Origin: Deinococcus sp. YIM 134068
Lineage (GTDB): Bacteria > Deinococcota > Deinococci > Deinococcales > Deinococcaceae
Direction: 5' to 3'
Assembly: GCF_036543075.1 (NCBI RefSeq)
Contig: NZ_JAZHPF010000008.1
Location: 62,001-126,000 of the forward strand
Length of the DNA stretch: 64,000 bases
The notes beneath the pieces were generated by a model. That model did not search any database and was not told the origin of the DNA. It saw nothing but the letters and a program-made list of their open reading frames with translations. The stretch's first letter is position 1. The number at the start of each line of letters is the position of its first letter. Positions 44,731 through 63,695 of the stretch are shown here, one piece after another. The position numbers and the translations under genes are program-made.

Positions 44731-44736
44731 TATGCT
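44731..44736 (+). promoter_or_regulatory. Leaderless -10 element for mutS2
   Basis: TATGCT, 6 bases before the GTG at 44743. Confidence 0.6.
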
Positions 44737-44742
44737 CCCCCC

Positions 44743-47031
44743 GTGCCGTTCGACGCCCGTGCCCTGTCCGCCCTCGACTTTCCTCGCATCCGCGACGCCC
44801 TCGCCGAGCGCAGTTCCACACCGCTGGGGATAGAGCGGGCGCGCGCCGTGATGCCCTCGACCGATGCCGGGCGCGTGGCCCGCGAACTCGACGAGGTGGA
44901 GGACGCCCTCTTCGGCGTCAGCCTCAGCCTGGGCGGCATCGGGGACATCCGCGACATCCACGCGCGGGCGGTGGACGGGCGCGTGCTATCGGGGCAGGAC
45001 CTCCTCAACGCCGCCTATGCCCTCGACGGAGCGATGTCGGTGCGGCGGGCGATCAATGCCAATTCACGCGGCCCGTTGCGGGAGGTGGCGCTCGGCCTCG
45101 GCGACCACGGCGAACTCGTGCGGCGCGTGCTGTCGGCCCTCGACCGGGACGGTGCGGTGCGTGACGAGGCCAGCCCCCGCCTGCGCGACCTGCGGCGGCG
45201 CATCGAACCCCTGCGCGGGCGCATCCGCGAGCGGCTGGCGGCCACGCTGGAGAAGTGGTCGGACGTGCTTCAGGAGAACATCGTCACCATCCGCCGGGAC
45301 CGCTACGTGCTGCCCGTGCAGGCGAGCCGGGTCGGGCAGGTGCAGGGGATCATCGTGGACGCCTCGGCCACCGGGCAGACGTACTTCGTGGAACCCGCCA
45401 CCGTCACGCCCCTGAACAACGAACTCGCCCGCCTCATCCTCGACGAGGAGGCCGAGGTCCGCCGCATCCTCACCGAGCTGTCGGGCCTGCTCGCCTCCGA
45501 CGCGGACGTGCCCGTGACCCTCGCCACCATCGGCGAACTCGATCTCATCGCCTCGAAGGCCCGGCTGGCGCGTGACTGGCACCTCAACCGCCCCGAACAC
45601 GTCAAGGGCGGCACCTATGAGCTGCGCGACGCCCGCCATCCCCTGATCGAGAATCCGGTTCCCAACGACATCGAGCTGGGCGAGACGAAGATGCTCCTGA
45701 TCACCGGGCCGAACATGGGTGGCAAGACGGCGACCCTCAAGACGCTCGGCCTCGCCGTGCTGATGCACCAGTGCGGGATGTACGTGGCAGCGTCCAAAGC
45801 TCGCCTCCCCGTCGTGCGCGACGTGCTCGTGGACATCGGCGACGAGCAGAGCATCGAGGCGAGCCTGTCCACCTTCGCCTCGCACCTCAAGCACCTGCGC
45901 TTCGTGCTGCGGCACGCCGCACCCGATACCCTCGTCCTCATCGACGAGCTGGGCAGCGGTACCGACCCCGGTGAGGGGGCCGCGCTCGCCCAGGCCATCA
46001 TCGAGACGCTGCTGGGGCAGGACGCGCGGGGCATCATCACCTCGCACCTCTCGCCCCTCAAGCTCTTCGCGCTGGAAACGCCGGGTCTGAAGAACGCCAG
46101 CATGGGCTTCGACCTGGAGGCCCTGGCCCCCACCTATACCTTGCAGGTCGGGCAGCCGGGCCGCTCCTACGCGCTCGCCATCGCCCGGCGCATGGGGTTG
46201 CCGGAGAACGTGCTGGGGCGGGCCGAGGGGTTGCTCGGTCCCGACGCGGGCCTGATGGAGCGGATGCTGGAGGGGCTGGAGCGCGAGCGGGCCGACCTCG
46301 CCGGGGAGCTGGAGACCGCTGCCACCGCCCGACGCGAGACGGAGGCCGAACTCGCCCGCGTGAGGCAGGAGCGCGAGACGCTGGAACGCCGCCGGGGCGA
46401 GATGCTGGCGGAGGCCGCCCAGAAGGCCGAGAGCCTGTACGCCGAGGCCATCGAGCGGGTCCGCACCCTGCGCGCCCGCGCCCAGGAGGACGGTGCCCGC
46501 CCACGCGTGATGCAGGAACTCCGCGAACTGCGCTCCGCCGCCCAGAAGGCCCGCCCCGCCCCGCCCCCCGCCCGTGAGGAGCGCGGCGACCCCATCCGCG
46601 TCGGCAGCCGGGTGGACGTGCCCGCCTACGGGGCGAGCGGGCAGGTGCTCGAACTGCGCGGCGACGACCTCGTGGTGCAGCTCGGCGTGATGAAGATCGG
46701 CGTCAAGCGGCGCGACGTGCGGCTTCAGCCCGAGGCCAAACCCCAGGTCGTCCGCTCCTCCTTCGGGGGCACCGCGCCCTCCCGCTTCGACAAGGAATTG
46801 CAACTGCGCGGCCTCGGCGTGGAGGAAGCCGTCGAGGAACTTCGCACCGCCATCACCGAGGCGCAGGCCCTCAAGGAAACGCCCCTGCGCGTCGTCCACG
46901 GCAAGGGCCAGGGTGTGCTGCGGAGGTTGCTGCGTGACTACCTCAAGACCGACAAACGGGTGGAGAGCTTCCACGACGCCGAGGCCAATCAGGGCGGGCA
47001 CGGCGTCACCATCGTGAACGTCCGCGTTTAG
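44743..47031 (+). CDS. mutS2: Endonuclease MutS2
   Basis: The 762-residue protein lacks the mismatch-recognition domain of MutS. It has a clamp/core region (1-300), the ATPase with Walker A GPNMGGKT (322-329), Walker [18 protein letters not shown], a coiled coil (about 500-600) and a KOW-like linker. The C-terminal Smr domain (about 685-762) has [15 protein letters not shown] and [14 protein letters not shown]; the usual LDLRG is LQLRG here. MutS2 suppresses homologous recombination or rescues collided ribosomes depending on the lineage; the Smr domain can cut nucleic acid. In Deinococcus it has been linked to oxidative damage tolerance. Confidence 0.96.
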   Translation: MPFDARALSALDFPRIRDALAERSSTPLGIERARAVMPSTDAGRVARELDEVEDALFGVSLSLGGIGDIRDIHARAVDGRVLSGQDLLNAAYALDGAMSVRRAINANSRGPLREVALGLGDHGELVRRVLSALDRDGAVRDEASPRLRDLRRRIEPLRGRIRERLAATLEKWSDVLQENIVTIRRDRYVLPVQASRVGQVQGIIVDASATGQTYFVEPATVTPLNNELARLILDEEAEVRRILTELSGLLASDADVPVTLATIGELDLIASKARLARDWHLNRPEHVKGGTYELRDARHPLIENPVPNDIELGETKMLLITGPNMGGKTATLKTLGLAVLMHQCGMYVAASKARLPVVRDVLVDIGDEQSIEASLSTFASHLKHLRFVLRHAAPDTLVLIDELGSGTDPGEGAALAQAIIETLLGQDARGIITSHLSPLKLFALETPGLKNASMGFDLEALAPTYTLQVGQPGRSYALAIARRMGLPENVLGRAEGLLGPDAGLMERMLEGLERERADLAGELETAATARRETEAELARVRQERETLERRRGEMLAEAAQKAESLYAEAIERVRTLRARAQEDGARPRVMQELRELRSAAQKARPAPPPAREERGDPIRVGSRVDVPAYGASGQVLELRGDDLVVQLGVMKIGVKRRDVRLQPEAKPQVVRSSFGGTAPSRFDKELQLRGLGVEEAVEELRTAITEAQALKETPLRVVHGKGQGVLRRLLRDYLKTDKRVESFHDAEANQGGHGVTIVNVRV

Positions 47032-47159
47032 GCGGAACCATCAGCACAAAGTAAGCTTGAGGGAGTAGTTCTCCAGTCTGTGTGAACTTCCTCCCGGAGT
47101 GGAACGTTGATCTAGACAGATTACGGGTATTGCATAGGAAGCGCCGTCACGATGCCTGG

Positions 47160-48152
47160 GTGGTCGAACGTTTTGCCTCCTTCCTGAAAGCCGGGGCCGC
47201 CGCGCTGGCGCTGGCGCTGCCAACCCTCGCCGCCGCCCAGAGTGCGTCGCCCAACCTGTTTGGGGGCCTGCGGCTGCCCGCCAACTACATGTCGCGCTTT
47301 TCCTCGACCGAACTCCTCGCGTCGAACGAGGTGGGCTTCGGGGTGCGGTACTTCCCGCTACCCTTCGACCCCGACATCCGGGTGTCGCTCGCCCGGCAGC
47401 CGAACTACTGGGAGTACAACGTCAGCACGCGCCTGAACGACACGACCCTCGCGGCGGGCGTGTTCAACAACGGCGCGACCGCCGCTGCCGGAATCCCGCG
47501 CCTGGAGGCGACGCGTGATCCCTTCAAGGGCACCCAGTTCAGCGGTCGCCTTCAGGGCAACGGGGCGTCCTCGCGCTTCACGGGCGGGTACGCCTTCACG
47601 GTGGCGAGTGACCGAGTGCGCGTGCTCAGCAACGTGGGCGTGGCCTTCCAGAACGAGGTGGTCGCGCCCTACACCCAGACCGAGGTGGGCGGCGGGTACG
47701 GGCGCTCCTTCGGGCGGCTGAATACGGGCTTCAGCGCCACGGTGCGCGCCTTCACCTTTCCCTCCCAGAGGCAGGCGCAGGGCAGCGCCGACTTCTTCGT
47801 GAGCGCGAACATCTCGCCCCTGCGCGGGCTGATACTCGACGCCTCGCAGTTCGAGCGGTTCGCGGTCGGCAGCGTGCCCATCGGCGACCTGAGTTATGGG
47901 CGCTACGAGGAGACCAACGCCGCCATCACCTACCGCCTGCCCGTGGGCAGCACTCCTCCCGCCTTCGCGCTGGGTGCCCTGCGAACCCGCGTCACCCGCG
48001 ATTGGACGAGCAAGTACACCTACCTGCGCGGCGACGTGCTCTTCCGTGTGGAGGCCCTGCCCACCCTGATCGGCCCCAGCATTGGCTACCAGTGGTCGCC
48101 CGAGGGCACCCCCGACCGCTGGCTGATCAGCGTCTCGTTCCTGCCCAAATAA
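47160..48152 (+). CDS. Secreted beta-rich (outer-envelope-like) protein
   Basis: The protein of about 330 residues has a signal peptide ([20 protein letters not shown] to AAAQS). The mature part is made of alternating polar-hydrophobic strands with frequent aromatic ends ([54 protein letters not shown]), ending in ISVSFLPK. That suggests a beta-barrel or a surface protein, but no family is recognised. The start is uncertain: GTG 47160 is the in-frame codon closest to the signal peptide, and no ribosome site or leaderless box is at standard distance. Confidence 0.6.
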   Translation: MVERFASFLKAGAAALALALPTLAAAQSASPNLFGGLRLPANYMSRFSSTELLASNEVGFGVRYFPLPFDPDIRVSLARQPNYWEYNVSTRLNDTTLAAGVFNNGATAAAGIPRLEATRDPFKGTQFSGRLQGNGASSRFTGGYAFTVASDRVRVLSNVGVAFQNEVVAPYTQTEVGGGYGRSFGRLNTGFSATVRAFTFPSQRQAQGSADFFVSANISPLRGLILDASQFERFAVGSVPIGDLSYGRYEETNAAITYRLPVGSTPPAFALGALRTRVTRDWTSKYTYLRGDVLFRVEALPTLIGPSIGYQWSPEGTPDRWLISVSFLPK

Positions 48153-48168
48153 GTCGGCCCTCCTATGC

Positions 48169-48210
48169 GGGGGAGGACGGACGGCGCCGCCTGGCGGTCT
48201 GTCCTCCCCC
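48169..48210. other. Long hairpin upstream of greA
   Basis: GGGGGAGGACGGAC and GTCTGTCCTCCCCC, 13 of 14 positions paired, 14-base loop. It follows the beta-rich gene stop directly and may end its transcript, but no T-run follows. Confidence 0.6.
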
Positions 48211-48386
48211 ACGGCGTTCTTCACGAGAAGAGGAGAGTCTCCCGGCATCTGCCCTGGCAACTCTCCACGGAGACGATTCCGCGTTGCCGCCGAAACACAG
48301 CTATGGCAAAATGCTGGGCACTTCCCGTCCCCTCCTTTGGCTCATTCTGGCCCCTTCCTCATCCGCTCTCTTTCTGGAGGACGCCC

Positions 48387-48875
48387 GTGGTACAAGCGAC
48401 AAGACAGGTCCGACTCACCCGCGAGGGCTACGCCCGACTGGAGCGCACCCTCGAACAGGAGCAGCGGCGGCTGGCCGAGGCGACCCGCATCCTGCAAGAA
48501 CAGATGGACACGAGCGCCGACACCGAGGACACCGGCCTGGAGGACGCCAAGCGCGAGAAGATGAGCATCGAGGCGCGCATCGAGGAACTGGAGGACACCC
48601 TCGCCCGCGCCTCCATCATCGAGGAACACGGCGGCGCGGGCAGCATCGAACTTGGGGCCATCGTCACCCTGACGAACGAGGCGACCAAAAAGGACATGCG
48701 CGTGCAGGTCGTCAGCGCCCCGGAGGCGGCGGTCCTCGGCGGCACCCTTCCCCGCATCAGCGAGGACAGCCCGGTGGGCAAGCAGCTCATGGGACGCAAG
48801 CCCGACGAGACCTTTGTGGTCAATCTGGATAATGGCAAGCAGGTGAAGTACCGGGTCAAGAACGTGGAGTACTGA
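48387..48875 (+). CDS. greA: Transcription elongation factor GreA
   Basis: The 162-residue protein rescues backtracked RNA polymerase by stimulating transcript cleavage. Its N-terminal coiled coil has [20 protein letters not shown] and [22 protein letters not shown]; the loop [12 protein letters not shown] carries the acidic tip residues. The C-terminal FKBP-like domain contains [16 protein letters not shown] and [14 protein letters not shown]. The GTG has GGAGGA 6 bases upstream. It is followed by lysS after a word-type spacer. Confidence 0.95.
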   Translation: MVQATRQVRLTREGYARLERTLEQEQRRLAEATRILQEQMDTSADTEDTGLEDAKREKMSIEARIEELEDTLARASIIEEHGGAGSIELGAIVTLTNEATKKDMRVQVVSAPEAAVLGGTLPRISEDSPVGKQLMGRKPDETFVVNLDNGKQVKYRVKNVEY

Positions 48876-48950
48876 GGCGGAAGACAGAAGGTCGATGGCA
48901 GAAGGCAGGGGACTTTCCCGGCTCTCTGCCCGCTCTTTTCCGCCCCCTGC
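48876..48950. repeat. Iterated-word spacer between greA and lysS
   Basis: GGCGGAAGACAGAAGG and GGCAGAAGGCAGGGG, with a matching GCTCTTTTCCGCC at 48930. Confidence 0.5.
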
Positions 48951-48953
48951 TCC

Positions 48954-48959
48954 TATACT
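48954..48959 (+). promoter_or_regulatory. Leaderless -10 element for lysS
   Basis: TATACT, 7 bases before the ATG at 48967. Confidence 0.65.
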
Positions 48960-48966
48960 CCCCCTC

Positions 48967-50505
<1,539 letters not shown>

Positions 50506-50674
50506 CGGGTGGTCGGCACCTGGGTGCCCCCGACGGGGGAAGAAAAGCTTCTTCCACGCTTCCCTGCTCCACTGAAGTGCGAAAAAAAGCTCCTCCACGC
50601 GCTTGTGGGAATCCTCCCGCCCTCCAGTCACGGGCTGCTCTGTCATCGTCACGGCAAAAAGCGCCGCCATCACT

Positions 50675-50703
50675 TTGACAAATGGCCCTCATGGTGGCAG
50701 GAT
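50675..50703 (+). promoter_or_regulatory. Promoter of the sugar ABC operon
   Basis: TTGACA (50675-50680), 17 bases, CAGGAT (50698-50703). A leader of about 70 bases ends in GGAGGAGCATTC before ATG. No clear operator palindrome was seen. Confidence 0.6.
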
Positions 50704-50781
50704 GAGGTCCGCAATAAGACACCCTAAACCGTCCCGCCGTAGGTCCACGGTGGGTCGGCGTCCACGCACGGAGGAGCATTC

Positions 50782-52029
<1,248 letters not shown>

Positions 52030-52041
52030 AGCAAACCGGGT

Positions 52042-52105
52042 AGAGGCGGTGGGTTGTGGGTTGTGGGGCCTTCCCTGCAGCCTACAACCCACAACCTACG
52101 TCCCA
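52042..52105. repeat. Iterated-word hairpin between binding-protein and permease genes
   Basis: GGTGGGTTGTGGGTTGTGGG is answered by CCTACAACCCACAACCTACG. It sits in the operon, directly before the permease ribosome site. Confidence 0.7.
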
Positions 52106-52126
52106 GAGAACCGAGGTGATCCTCCC

Positions 52127-53251
52127 TTGAAATCCCTGTCCCGTGACCGTCTGTGGTCCATCGCCGTCCTGCTCCCGAGCGTCGTGCTGCTCGCGGTCTT
52201 CGTGTACGGCTTCATCGCGCGCACGGTGTATGTCAGCCTCACCGACTGGGGCAACGACCCCGCGCAGGCGCTCGCCCTGGACCCCATCATCCGCTGGGTG
52301 GGCCTCGCCAACTATGGGGAGCTGTTCACCGGTTTCTTGCAGGGCCGCTTCCGGCAGGAACTCGTCAGCACCATCTTCTTCACCCTGTTCTTCATCCTGG
52401 GGTGCCTGGGGCTGGGGCTGGGCCTCGCGCTCGTGCTGGACCGCAACCCGAAGGGCGAGGGGCTGTGGCGCACGATCTTCCTCTTTCCCATGAGCCTGAG
52501 CTTCATCGTGACGGGCACGATCTGGCGCTGGATGCTTCAGCCGCAGGGGGGACTCAACCAGTTCCCGACCGCGCTCGGCCTGCCCGCCGGGTCCTTCGGG
52601 TGGCTGAGTAGCACGGACGCGATCTGGCGGTTCGACTGGAACGCGCTGCCGCTCCTCACGGCGTCGGTGGTCGGGCTGGTCCTGATCTTCCTCGCCGTGC
52701 GCGCCGCCCGCGCGGGCGACCGGACGCGGGCCATCGTCGCCGGGGCGTGCGCCGCGCTCCTGCTGGGCTGGGCGCTGTTCGTCGGGCCGAACGTCAAGCT
52801 CCTTCCCGCCCCCGAACTCCACGGCTTCAACCTCGCCCTGATCGGCATCATCGTCGCCGCCGTGTGGCAGATGAGCGGCTACACGATGGCGCTGTACCTC
52901 GCCGGACTGCGCGGCATCCCCGAGGAGCTGCGTGAGGCGGCGAAGGTGGACGGGGCGAACGACTTCGGGATGTACCGCCACGTCATCTTCCCGCTGCTCG
53001 CGCCCATCACCCTGTCGGCCATGATCATCCTGGGGCACATCAGTCTCAAGATTTTCGACCTCGTGTACGCGATGGCCGGGCCGGACAACACCGCCACCTC
53101 GGTGCCCGCCCTGAACATGTACCTCACGAGCTTCCGCCAGAACCAGTTCGCGCTCGGCGCGGCCATCGGCACGATCCTGCTCATTCTCGTGGCGTTCGTG
53201 ATCGTCCCGTACCTGAGCAGTTCGTTCCGCAGTGAGGAGGGGCACGCATGA
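52127..53251 (+). CDS. Sugar ABC transporter permease (MalF type)
   Basis: The 374-residue protein is the inner-membrane permease of the carbohydrate ABC system. Eight or so hydrophobic helices include an extended periplasmic/cytoplasmic insert around 160-240. The ABC-coupling EAA loop is [20 protein letters not shown]. The TTG start at 52127 is supported by GAGGTGAT 6-7 bases upstream. The stop overlaps the next permease by ATGA. Confidence 0.92.
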   Translation: MKSLSRDRLWSIAVLLPSVVLLAVFVYGFIARTVYVSLTDWGNDPAQALALDPIIRWVGLANYGELFTGFLQGRFRQELVSTIFFTLFFILGCLGLGLGLALVLDRNPKGEGLWRTIFLFPMSLSFIVTGTIWRWMLQPQGGLNQFPTALGLPAGSFGWLSSTDAIWRFDWNALPLLTASVVGLVLIFLAVRAARAGDRTRAIVAGACAALLLGWALFVGPNVKLLPAPELHGFNLALIGIIVAAVWQMSGYTMALYLAGLRGIPEELREAAKVDGANDFGMYRHVIFPLLAPITLSAMIILGHISLKIFDLVYAMAGPDNTATSVPALNMYLTSFRQNQFALGAAIGTILLILVAFVIVPYLSSSFRSEEGHA

Positions 53252-54114
53252 CCACCACCGCTCCCACCACCTCCGCGACGCCCACCCCCACCTCCCGCAA
53301 GTTCGGGCTGGGCCGCGCCGGGCTGTACGCCCTGCTCGTCATCGCCGCGCTCTTCTTCCTGCTGCCGATCTATCTCCTGATCGCCACGGCCTTCAAGTCG
53401 CCGGACGCGATCAATCTGGCGACGACGTGGCAGTGGCCCCGCGCGCTGAACTGGGCGAGCTTCACCGACGCCTGGGCCAAGATCGGCGGGAACATGCTCA
53501 ACAGCCTGTTTCTCGCGGTGGTCGCCACTATTCTCGCGGCGCTGCTGGGGTCCCTGAACGGTTACGCGCTCGCCAAATGGAAGTTCCGGGGGGCCAATAC
53601 CCTCTTCGCCCTGATGCTCTTCGGGATGTTCATCCCGTATCAGGCGGTCCTCATCCCCCTCTTCCAGTTCATCAAGAGCCTGGGGCTGTACGGCTCGATC
53701 TGGGGGCTGATCCTCGCGCACGTCGTGTACGGCCTGCCGATCACCACCCTGATCTTCCGCAACTACTACGCCGAGGTGCCCGACGCGCTCGTGGAGGCGG
53801 CGACCATCGACGGGGCGGGCTTCTGGAGCATCTACCGTCAGGTGATCTTCCCGCTGAGTGTGCCCGGCTTCGTCGTCGTGATCATCTGGGAGTTCACCCA
53901 GGTCTGGAACGAGTTCCTGTTCGCGGCGACCCTGACGAATACGAGTTCGCAGCCCGTCACCTATGCCCTGTCGCAGCTCGCGGGCGGGCAGGCGGTGAGC
54001 TGGAACCTGCCGATGGCGGGCGCGATTCTGGCCGCGCTGCCCACGCTGCTCGTGTACATCCTGCTGGGGCGCTATTTCGTGCGCGGGCTGCTGGCGGGGA
54101 GCGTGAAGGGCTAA
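53248..54114 (+). CDS. Sugar ABC transporter permease (MalG type)
   Basis: The 288-residue protein has six hydrophobic helices and the EAA loop [20 protein letters not shown]. It is the second permease and overlaps the first by ATGA (53248-53251), showing coupled synthesis of the heterodimer. The head is a Thr/Pro-rich cytoplasmic tail ([14 protein letters not shown]). The operon ends without a clear terminator. Confidence 0.92.
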   Translation: MTTTAPTTSATPTPTSRKFGLGRAGLYALLVIAALFFLLPIYLLIATAFKSPDAINLATTWQWPRALNWASFTDAWAKIGGNMLNSLFLAVVATILAALLGSLNGYALAKWKFRGANTLFALMLFGMFIPYQAVLIPLFQFIKSLGLYGSIWGLILAHVVYGLPITTLIFRNYYAEVPDALVEAATIDGAGFWSIYRQVIFPLSVPGFVVVIIWEFTQVWNEFLFAATLTNTSSQPVTYALSQLAGGQAVSWNLPMAGAILAALPTLLVYILLGRYFVRGLLAGSVKG

Positions 54115-54231
54115 CCTCCTTCACTCTCACGGGCACGTCTCTTTCCCGCGTGGAGGAGGCGTGCCTTGCTTTGACCCGCCCTGCTGCCGGGGTTGGAAGA
54201 CATTTCGCCATTTCGTCTCTCACAGGCGGGG

Positions 54232-54237
54232 TAGACT
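54232..54237 (+). promoter_or_regulatory. -10 element for the pseudo-receiver kinase gene
   Basis: TAGACT, 8 bases before the GTG at 54246. Confidence 0.45.
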
Positions 54238-54245
54238 CCGGGGAC

Positions 54246-55415
<1,170 letters not shown>

Positions 55416-55783
55416 GGGGGAAGAGAAGCATTCGCCGGAGGAAGGCTGAAACGTGTTCTCACTTTTTCCGTGCCAGAAGGCAGGTCTCGGACTTACTCGC
55501 GCGAACTCCCTCGTACACCGTCGTTCGAAAGCCACGTGACGCGACCAGCAAGAAGGTTTTGTGCGTCCTGCCGCATCTTCTCCTCCTTGCACGACTCCCC
55601 TGGCCCTTCGCCGTCACTGTGGGTTCGCGCGTCGCGGACCGGGCGCTGCCGTGATAAAACTGGGGACGTACCACAGGCCCTCCTCTCGTCGTGTTCAGTC
55701 AAGCCCTCTCTTTTTTTCATCTTGCTCGTGCGTTTTTTCACGAGTGTGTGACGGGAAGAGGTTGGGGCGGAAGGGAGCTTCCC
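55416..55783. other. Intergenic region upstream of nuoA
   Basis: 368 bases without a gene. A T-rich stretch (55714-55745, TTTTTTT and TTTTTT runs) and two GATAAAAC-like boxes at about 55652 are the only visible elements. No well-spaced -35/-10 pair was found, so the complex I promoter is not located. Confidence 0.5.
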
Positions 55784-56143
55784 ATCGAGTACGCGAATTT
55801 CGTGATCATGCTGCTGATCGCCATTGGCATCGGGGTGCTGGCGGTGGTGGTGAGCGCCCTGCTGGGGCCGAAAAAGGCCAGCCGCACCAAGCTGATGGCC
55901 TACGAGAGCGGCAATGACCCGGAGGGCGGCGGCGTGGGCACGGGCCAGCGCTTCCCCGTCCACTTCTACCTCGTCGCCATGCTGTTCATCGTCTTCGATA
56001 TCGAGACGGCGTTCTTCTACCCGCTGGCCGTCGCCTATCAGAAGCTCGTGCCCTTCGCCTTCTGGGAGGCCATCACGTTCGTGGGCCTACTGCTCGTGGG
56101 CTACTACTACATCCTCAAGAAGGGCGTGTTGGAGTGGGCGTGA
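55784..56143 (+). CDS. nuoA: NADH-quinone oxidoreductase subunit A
   Basis: The protein has three transmembrane helices. From residue 5 it reads ANFVIMLLIAIGIGVLAVVV, then the conserved loop MAYESGNDPEGGGVGTGQRF and FYLVAMLFIVFDIETAFFYP, the E-S-G and F-D-x-E signatures of the NuoA proton-channel region. At the expected N-terminus the frame has ATC GAG TAC (55784), 6 bases after GGAAGGGAG; no ATG is available before 55808, and GTG 55748 would give a 12-residue longer protein. An AUC start gives a family-typical 119 residues. The start is therefore unusual and should be treated as uncertain. Confidence 0.8.
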   Translation: MEYANFVIMLLIAIGIGVLAVVVSALLGPKKASRTKLMAYESGNDPEGGGVGTGQRFPVHFYLVAMLFIVFDIETAFFYPLAVAYQKLVPFAFWEAITFVGLLLVGYYYILKKGVLEWA

Positions 56144-56245
56144 ACGCTGAGCGTTGTCTAACCGTCAAAAAGTCTGACCGTCTAACGGAGTTGGGAGCTT
56201 TTGCTTTTAGACCGTTCGACGGTTTGACCGTTCGACCCAAGCCGG
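56144..56245. repeat. Iterated-word hairpin between nuoA and nuoB
   Basis: Words GTCTAACCGTC and GTCTGACCGTC at 56155-56196 against GACCGTTCGACGGTTTGACC near 56210; about 14 of 17 pairs in the best arm. It is transcribed in the operon. Confidence 0.6.
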
Positions 56246-56255
56246 AGGCTTGCAC

Positions 56256-56788
<533 letters not shown>

Positions 56789-56792
<4 letters not shown>

Positions 56793-57427
56793 CGGGCGAG
56801 CAGATGGTCGTGACGACGGGAACGGTTCAGAGCGACCCTCGGGACGTGACCGCCCTCATCTCCGAACTCGGGTTGACGGAGGATGACGCCGCCGAGCCGA
56901 CCGCCATAGTCCCCGCCGAGCGGCTGCGTGAGGTCGCGGCCCGACTCAAGGAACGCGGCTTCATGCTCATGGACACGGTGGGCATCGATTACAGCGCCTA
57001 CCCGGAGCGCAGGCCCGCCCGCTTTGCCGTGCTGCACAACGTCTACCACCCGGAGGACCACCGCCGCCTCTTCCTGCGCGTGTGGGTGAGCGAGGGCGAG
57101 CCGCTCGACAGCCTCTACCCCGTCTGGAAGGCCGCGAATTATCTGGAGCGCGAGGTGTACGACCTGATGGGCGTGGAGTTCATGGACCACCCCGACCTCC
57201 GCAAGGTGCTGACACCGGACGACTTGGAAGGCCACCCGCTCCGCAAGGATTTTCCGCTCGGCGAGTCGCCCACCCTGTTCCGTGAGGGGCGCTTTCTCGA
57301 CCCCGGTGCCTTCCGCGCGGGCCTGACCGGGCAGAGTACGGGCCTGAGCGGCTACCGGGGCGAGTTGCGGCGCGGCCAGGGTGAGGACCGCCTGCCTCCC
57401 GTGATGCCGGATGGAGGACCGAAATGA
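56789..57427 (+). CDS. nuoC: NADH-quinone oxidoreductase subunit C
   Basis: The 212-residue protein is the 30-kDa-like subunit of the hydrophilic arm. It shows [41 protein letters not shown] with the L-E-R-E-x-x-D motif, and [11 protein letters not shown], the family end signature. An acidic N-terminal stretch of about 40 residues precedes the domain. It overlaps nuoB and is separated from nuoD by a 100-base word-type hairpin. Confidence 0.95.
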
Positions 57428-57520
57428 GGTGCGCGGGCACGCTGTCGAGGAGTCGAGGAGTCGGGAAGTCTAGAATCCCTCGACCTCTCGACCTCTCGAC
57501 CCCTCGACCCCTCGAAGGAG
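57428..57520. repeat. Iterated-word hairpin between nuoC and nuoD
   Basis: GTCGAGGAGTCGAGGAGTC then CTCGACCTCTCGACCTCTCG and CCCTCGACCCCTCG. The word is CTCGACC; the arms pair well around the AGTCTAGAAT loop. Confidence 0.7.
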
Positions 57521-57527
57521 GTCCCTC

Positions 57528-58807
<1,280 letters not shown>

Positions 58808-58811
<4 letters not shown>

Positions 58812-59272
58812 GCCACCTCAGTGTCACGGGTTTGGACATGAGGCGTGATTTGATCCCTGATCTCCTGCTGGGGGGCGTGCCTGGGGTGGTGCTCCTGTGC
58901 TATTCCGCCGCAGTCGTGGTCGGCAGCTTCGTAGTGTTGGGGCAAGTGCCGCTGAAGGGCTGGGGCTGGGCTGCGCTGATGTTCCTGGCCGGAACGCTGG
59001 GCATACTTGCCTGCCTCTCGCTCCTCGCCGTGCTGCTGCGGTTTGCTCAGGGGGCGCAGACATCGCTCACGCCCCGAATGGCCGCCTCCCTGCGCTGGGG
59101 TTTGGTGACGGGCATGATCCTGACCGCTGCTGTGGTCCTCCTGCTCGTATTTGACCTCTTCCAAAGAGGAGTGGGCGTGGACGGCACCACCGCACTGATC
59201 TGCGCGTTATTCCTTGCCCCCGCTATGGTGGCAGCCAAGTACATCCGGTTACTTCGAGGTCTGGGAGGATAG
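58808..59272 (+). CDS. Unknown four-helix membrane protein inside the nuo operon
   Basis: The 154-residue protein has four hydrophobic helices (about 23-48, 52-82, 94-116, 127-148): [58 protein letters not shown] and [18 protein letters not shown]. No known domain is recognised. It starts at GTG 58808 overlapping the nuoD stop (GTGA), and nuoE follows with a TTG start 2 bases after its stop, so it is locked into the operon. A complex I accessory or assembly protein is possible but unproven; ATG 58838 is an alternative start. Confidence 0.8.
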
Positions 59273-59274
59273 CT

Positions 59275-59882
59275 TTGCCGTATTTCGCAGACAAACAACC
59301 CCTCGTCGCCGACATCTTCAGCCGCTACCCGGCCTCTCCACAAGGGCGGCGCTCGGCGCTGATGCCGCTGTTGCGCGAGGTGCAGAACGCCTTCGGGTAC
59401 GTGTCGGAGACGCACATGGCGGAGATCGCCGCGCTGTGCGGCACGACGGCGACCGAGGTGCGGAGCGTGATGAGCTTCTATTCGACGTACCACACGGTGC
59501 CGACCGGCAAGTACCACCTCCAGGTCTGCTCGACGCTGATGTGCGCGCTGGCGGGAAGCGACGAGCTGTGGGATCACCTCGTCTCCGAACTGGACGTGCA
59601 GCCGGGCGAGGTCACGGCGGACGGGCGCTTCAGCGTGCAGAAGGTGGAGTGCCTGGGCAGTTGCGGCACCGCGCCCGTCGTGCAGGTGGGCGACGAGGGC
59701 TACTACGAGAACGTGACCCGCTCCAAGTGCGACCGCCTGCTCGCGGCGATGCGCGCGGACACGCCGCCCCCACCCGACAATCCCGTGCCCGTCACCGTGC
59801 GCGAGGACGGGCGGCAGATGACGGCGAAGGGCGAGCGCGTCGGGGCCAGCATCCACGACCTCGCCCCGCTCGGAGGTGAGCG

Positions 59883-59886
<4 letters not shown>
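59275..59886 (+). CDS. nuoE: NADH-quinone oxidoreductase subunit E
   Basis: The 203-residue 24-kDa-like subunit carries the N1a [2Fe-2S] cluster. Ligands are in [11 protein letters not shown] (C85, C90) and [10 protein letters not shown] (C126, C130), with thioredoxin-like context. The TTG start has GGGAGG 6 bases upstream. An extra C-terminal tail of about 40 residues after ADTPPPP is Pro- and charge-rich. The stop overlaps nuoF by ATGA. Confidence 0.95.
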
Positions 59887-61223
<1,337 letters not shown>

Positions 61224-61233
61224 GGTGGGTCTG

Positions 61234-61514
61234 GTGATCGAGTTGAACGGATATGATCTGTGGTCCATTCAGGACGTACATCGTGAGTTTGCCCGTCAAG
61301 CCGACTTGCCGCCCTTCTACGGCGCGAACCTTAGTGCCTTGTGGGATGCCCTGACAGGCATGGTCGAACGTCCGCTGACTATTCGCTGGTTGAACGCCGA
61401 CGAGTCGTTCAGGCGTTTTCCTCAAGAGATGGCGGCTTTTGAACAGGTCATCGAAGCGGTCAGGCAAGAAGACCCGTGGCCTGAATTGATCTACGAACGT
61501 GTGGGAGGTTCCCC

Positions 61515-61518
<4 letters not shown>
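61234..61518 (+). CDS. Barstar-like (barnase-inhibitor family) protein inside the nuo operon
   Basis: The 94-residue protein follows barstar in order: an N-terminal strand [11 protein letters not shown], a helix [11 protein letters not shown], the binding loop [17 protein letters not shown], then [12 protein letters not shown] and a last strand ELIYERV. In barstar the loop reads Y-G-x-N-L-D-A-L-W-D with D35 and D39 as key barnase contacts; here the first position is Ser34 and the second, D38, is kept. No ribonuclease gene is nearby. GTG 61234 has GAGGTG 6 bases upstream; GTG 61225 is the alternative. It overlaps the nuoG TTG start (TTGA). Confidence 0.82.

Positions 61519-63694
<2,176 letters not shown>

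Positions 63695-63695
<1 letters not shown>

Noticed and set aside
45064..47001. Long frame antisense to mutS2
   Set aside because: The MutS2 domains on the other strand are complete; this frame has no domain.
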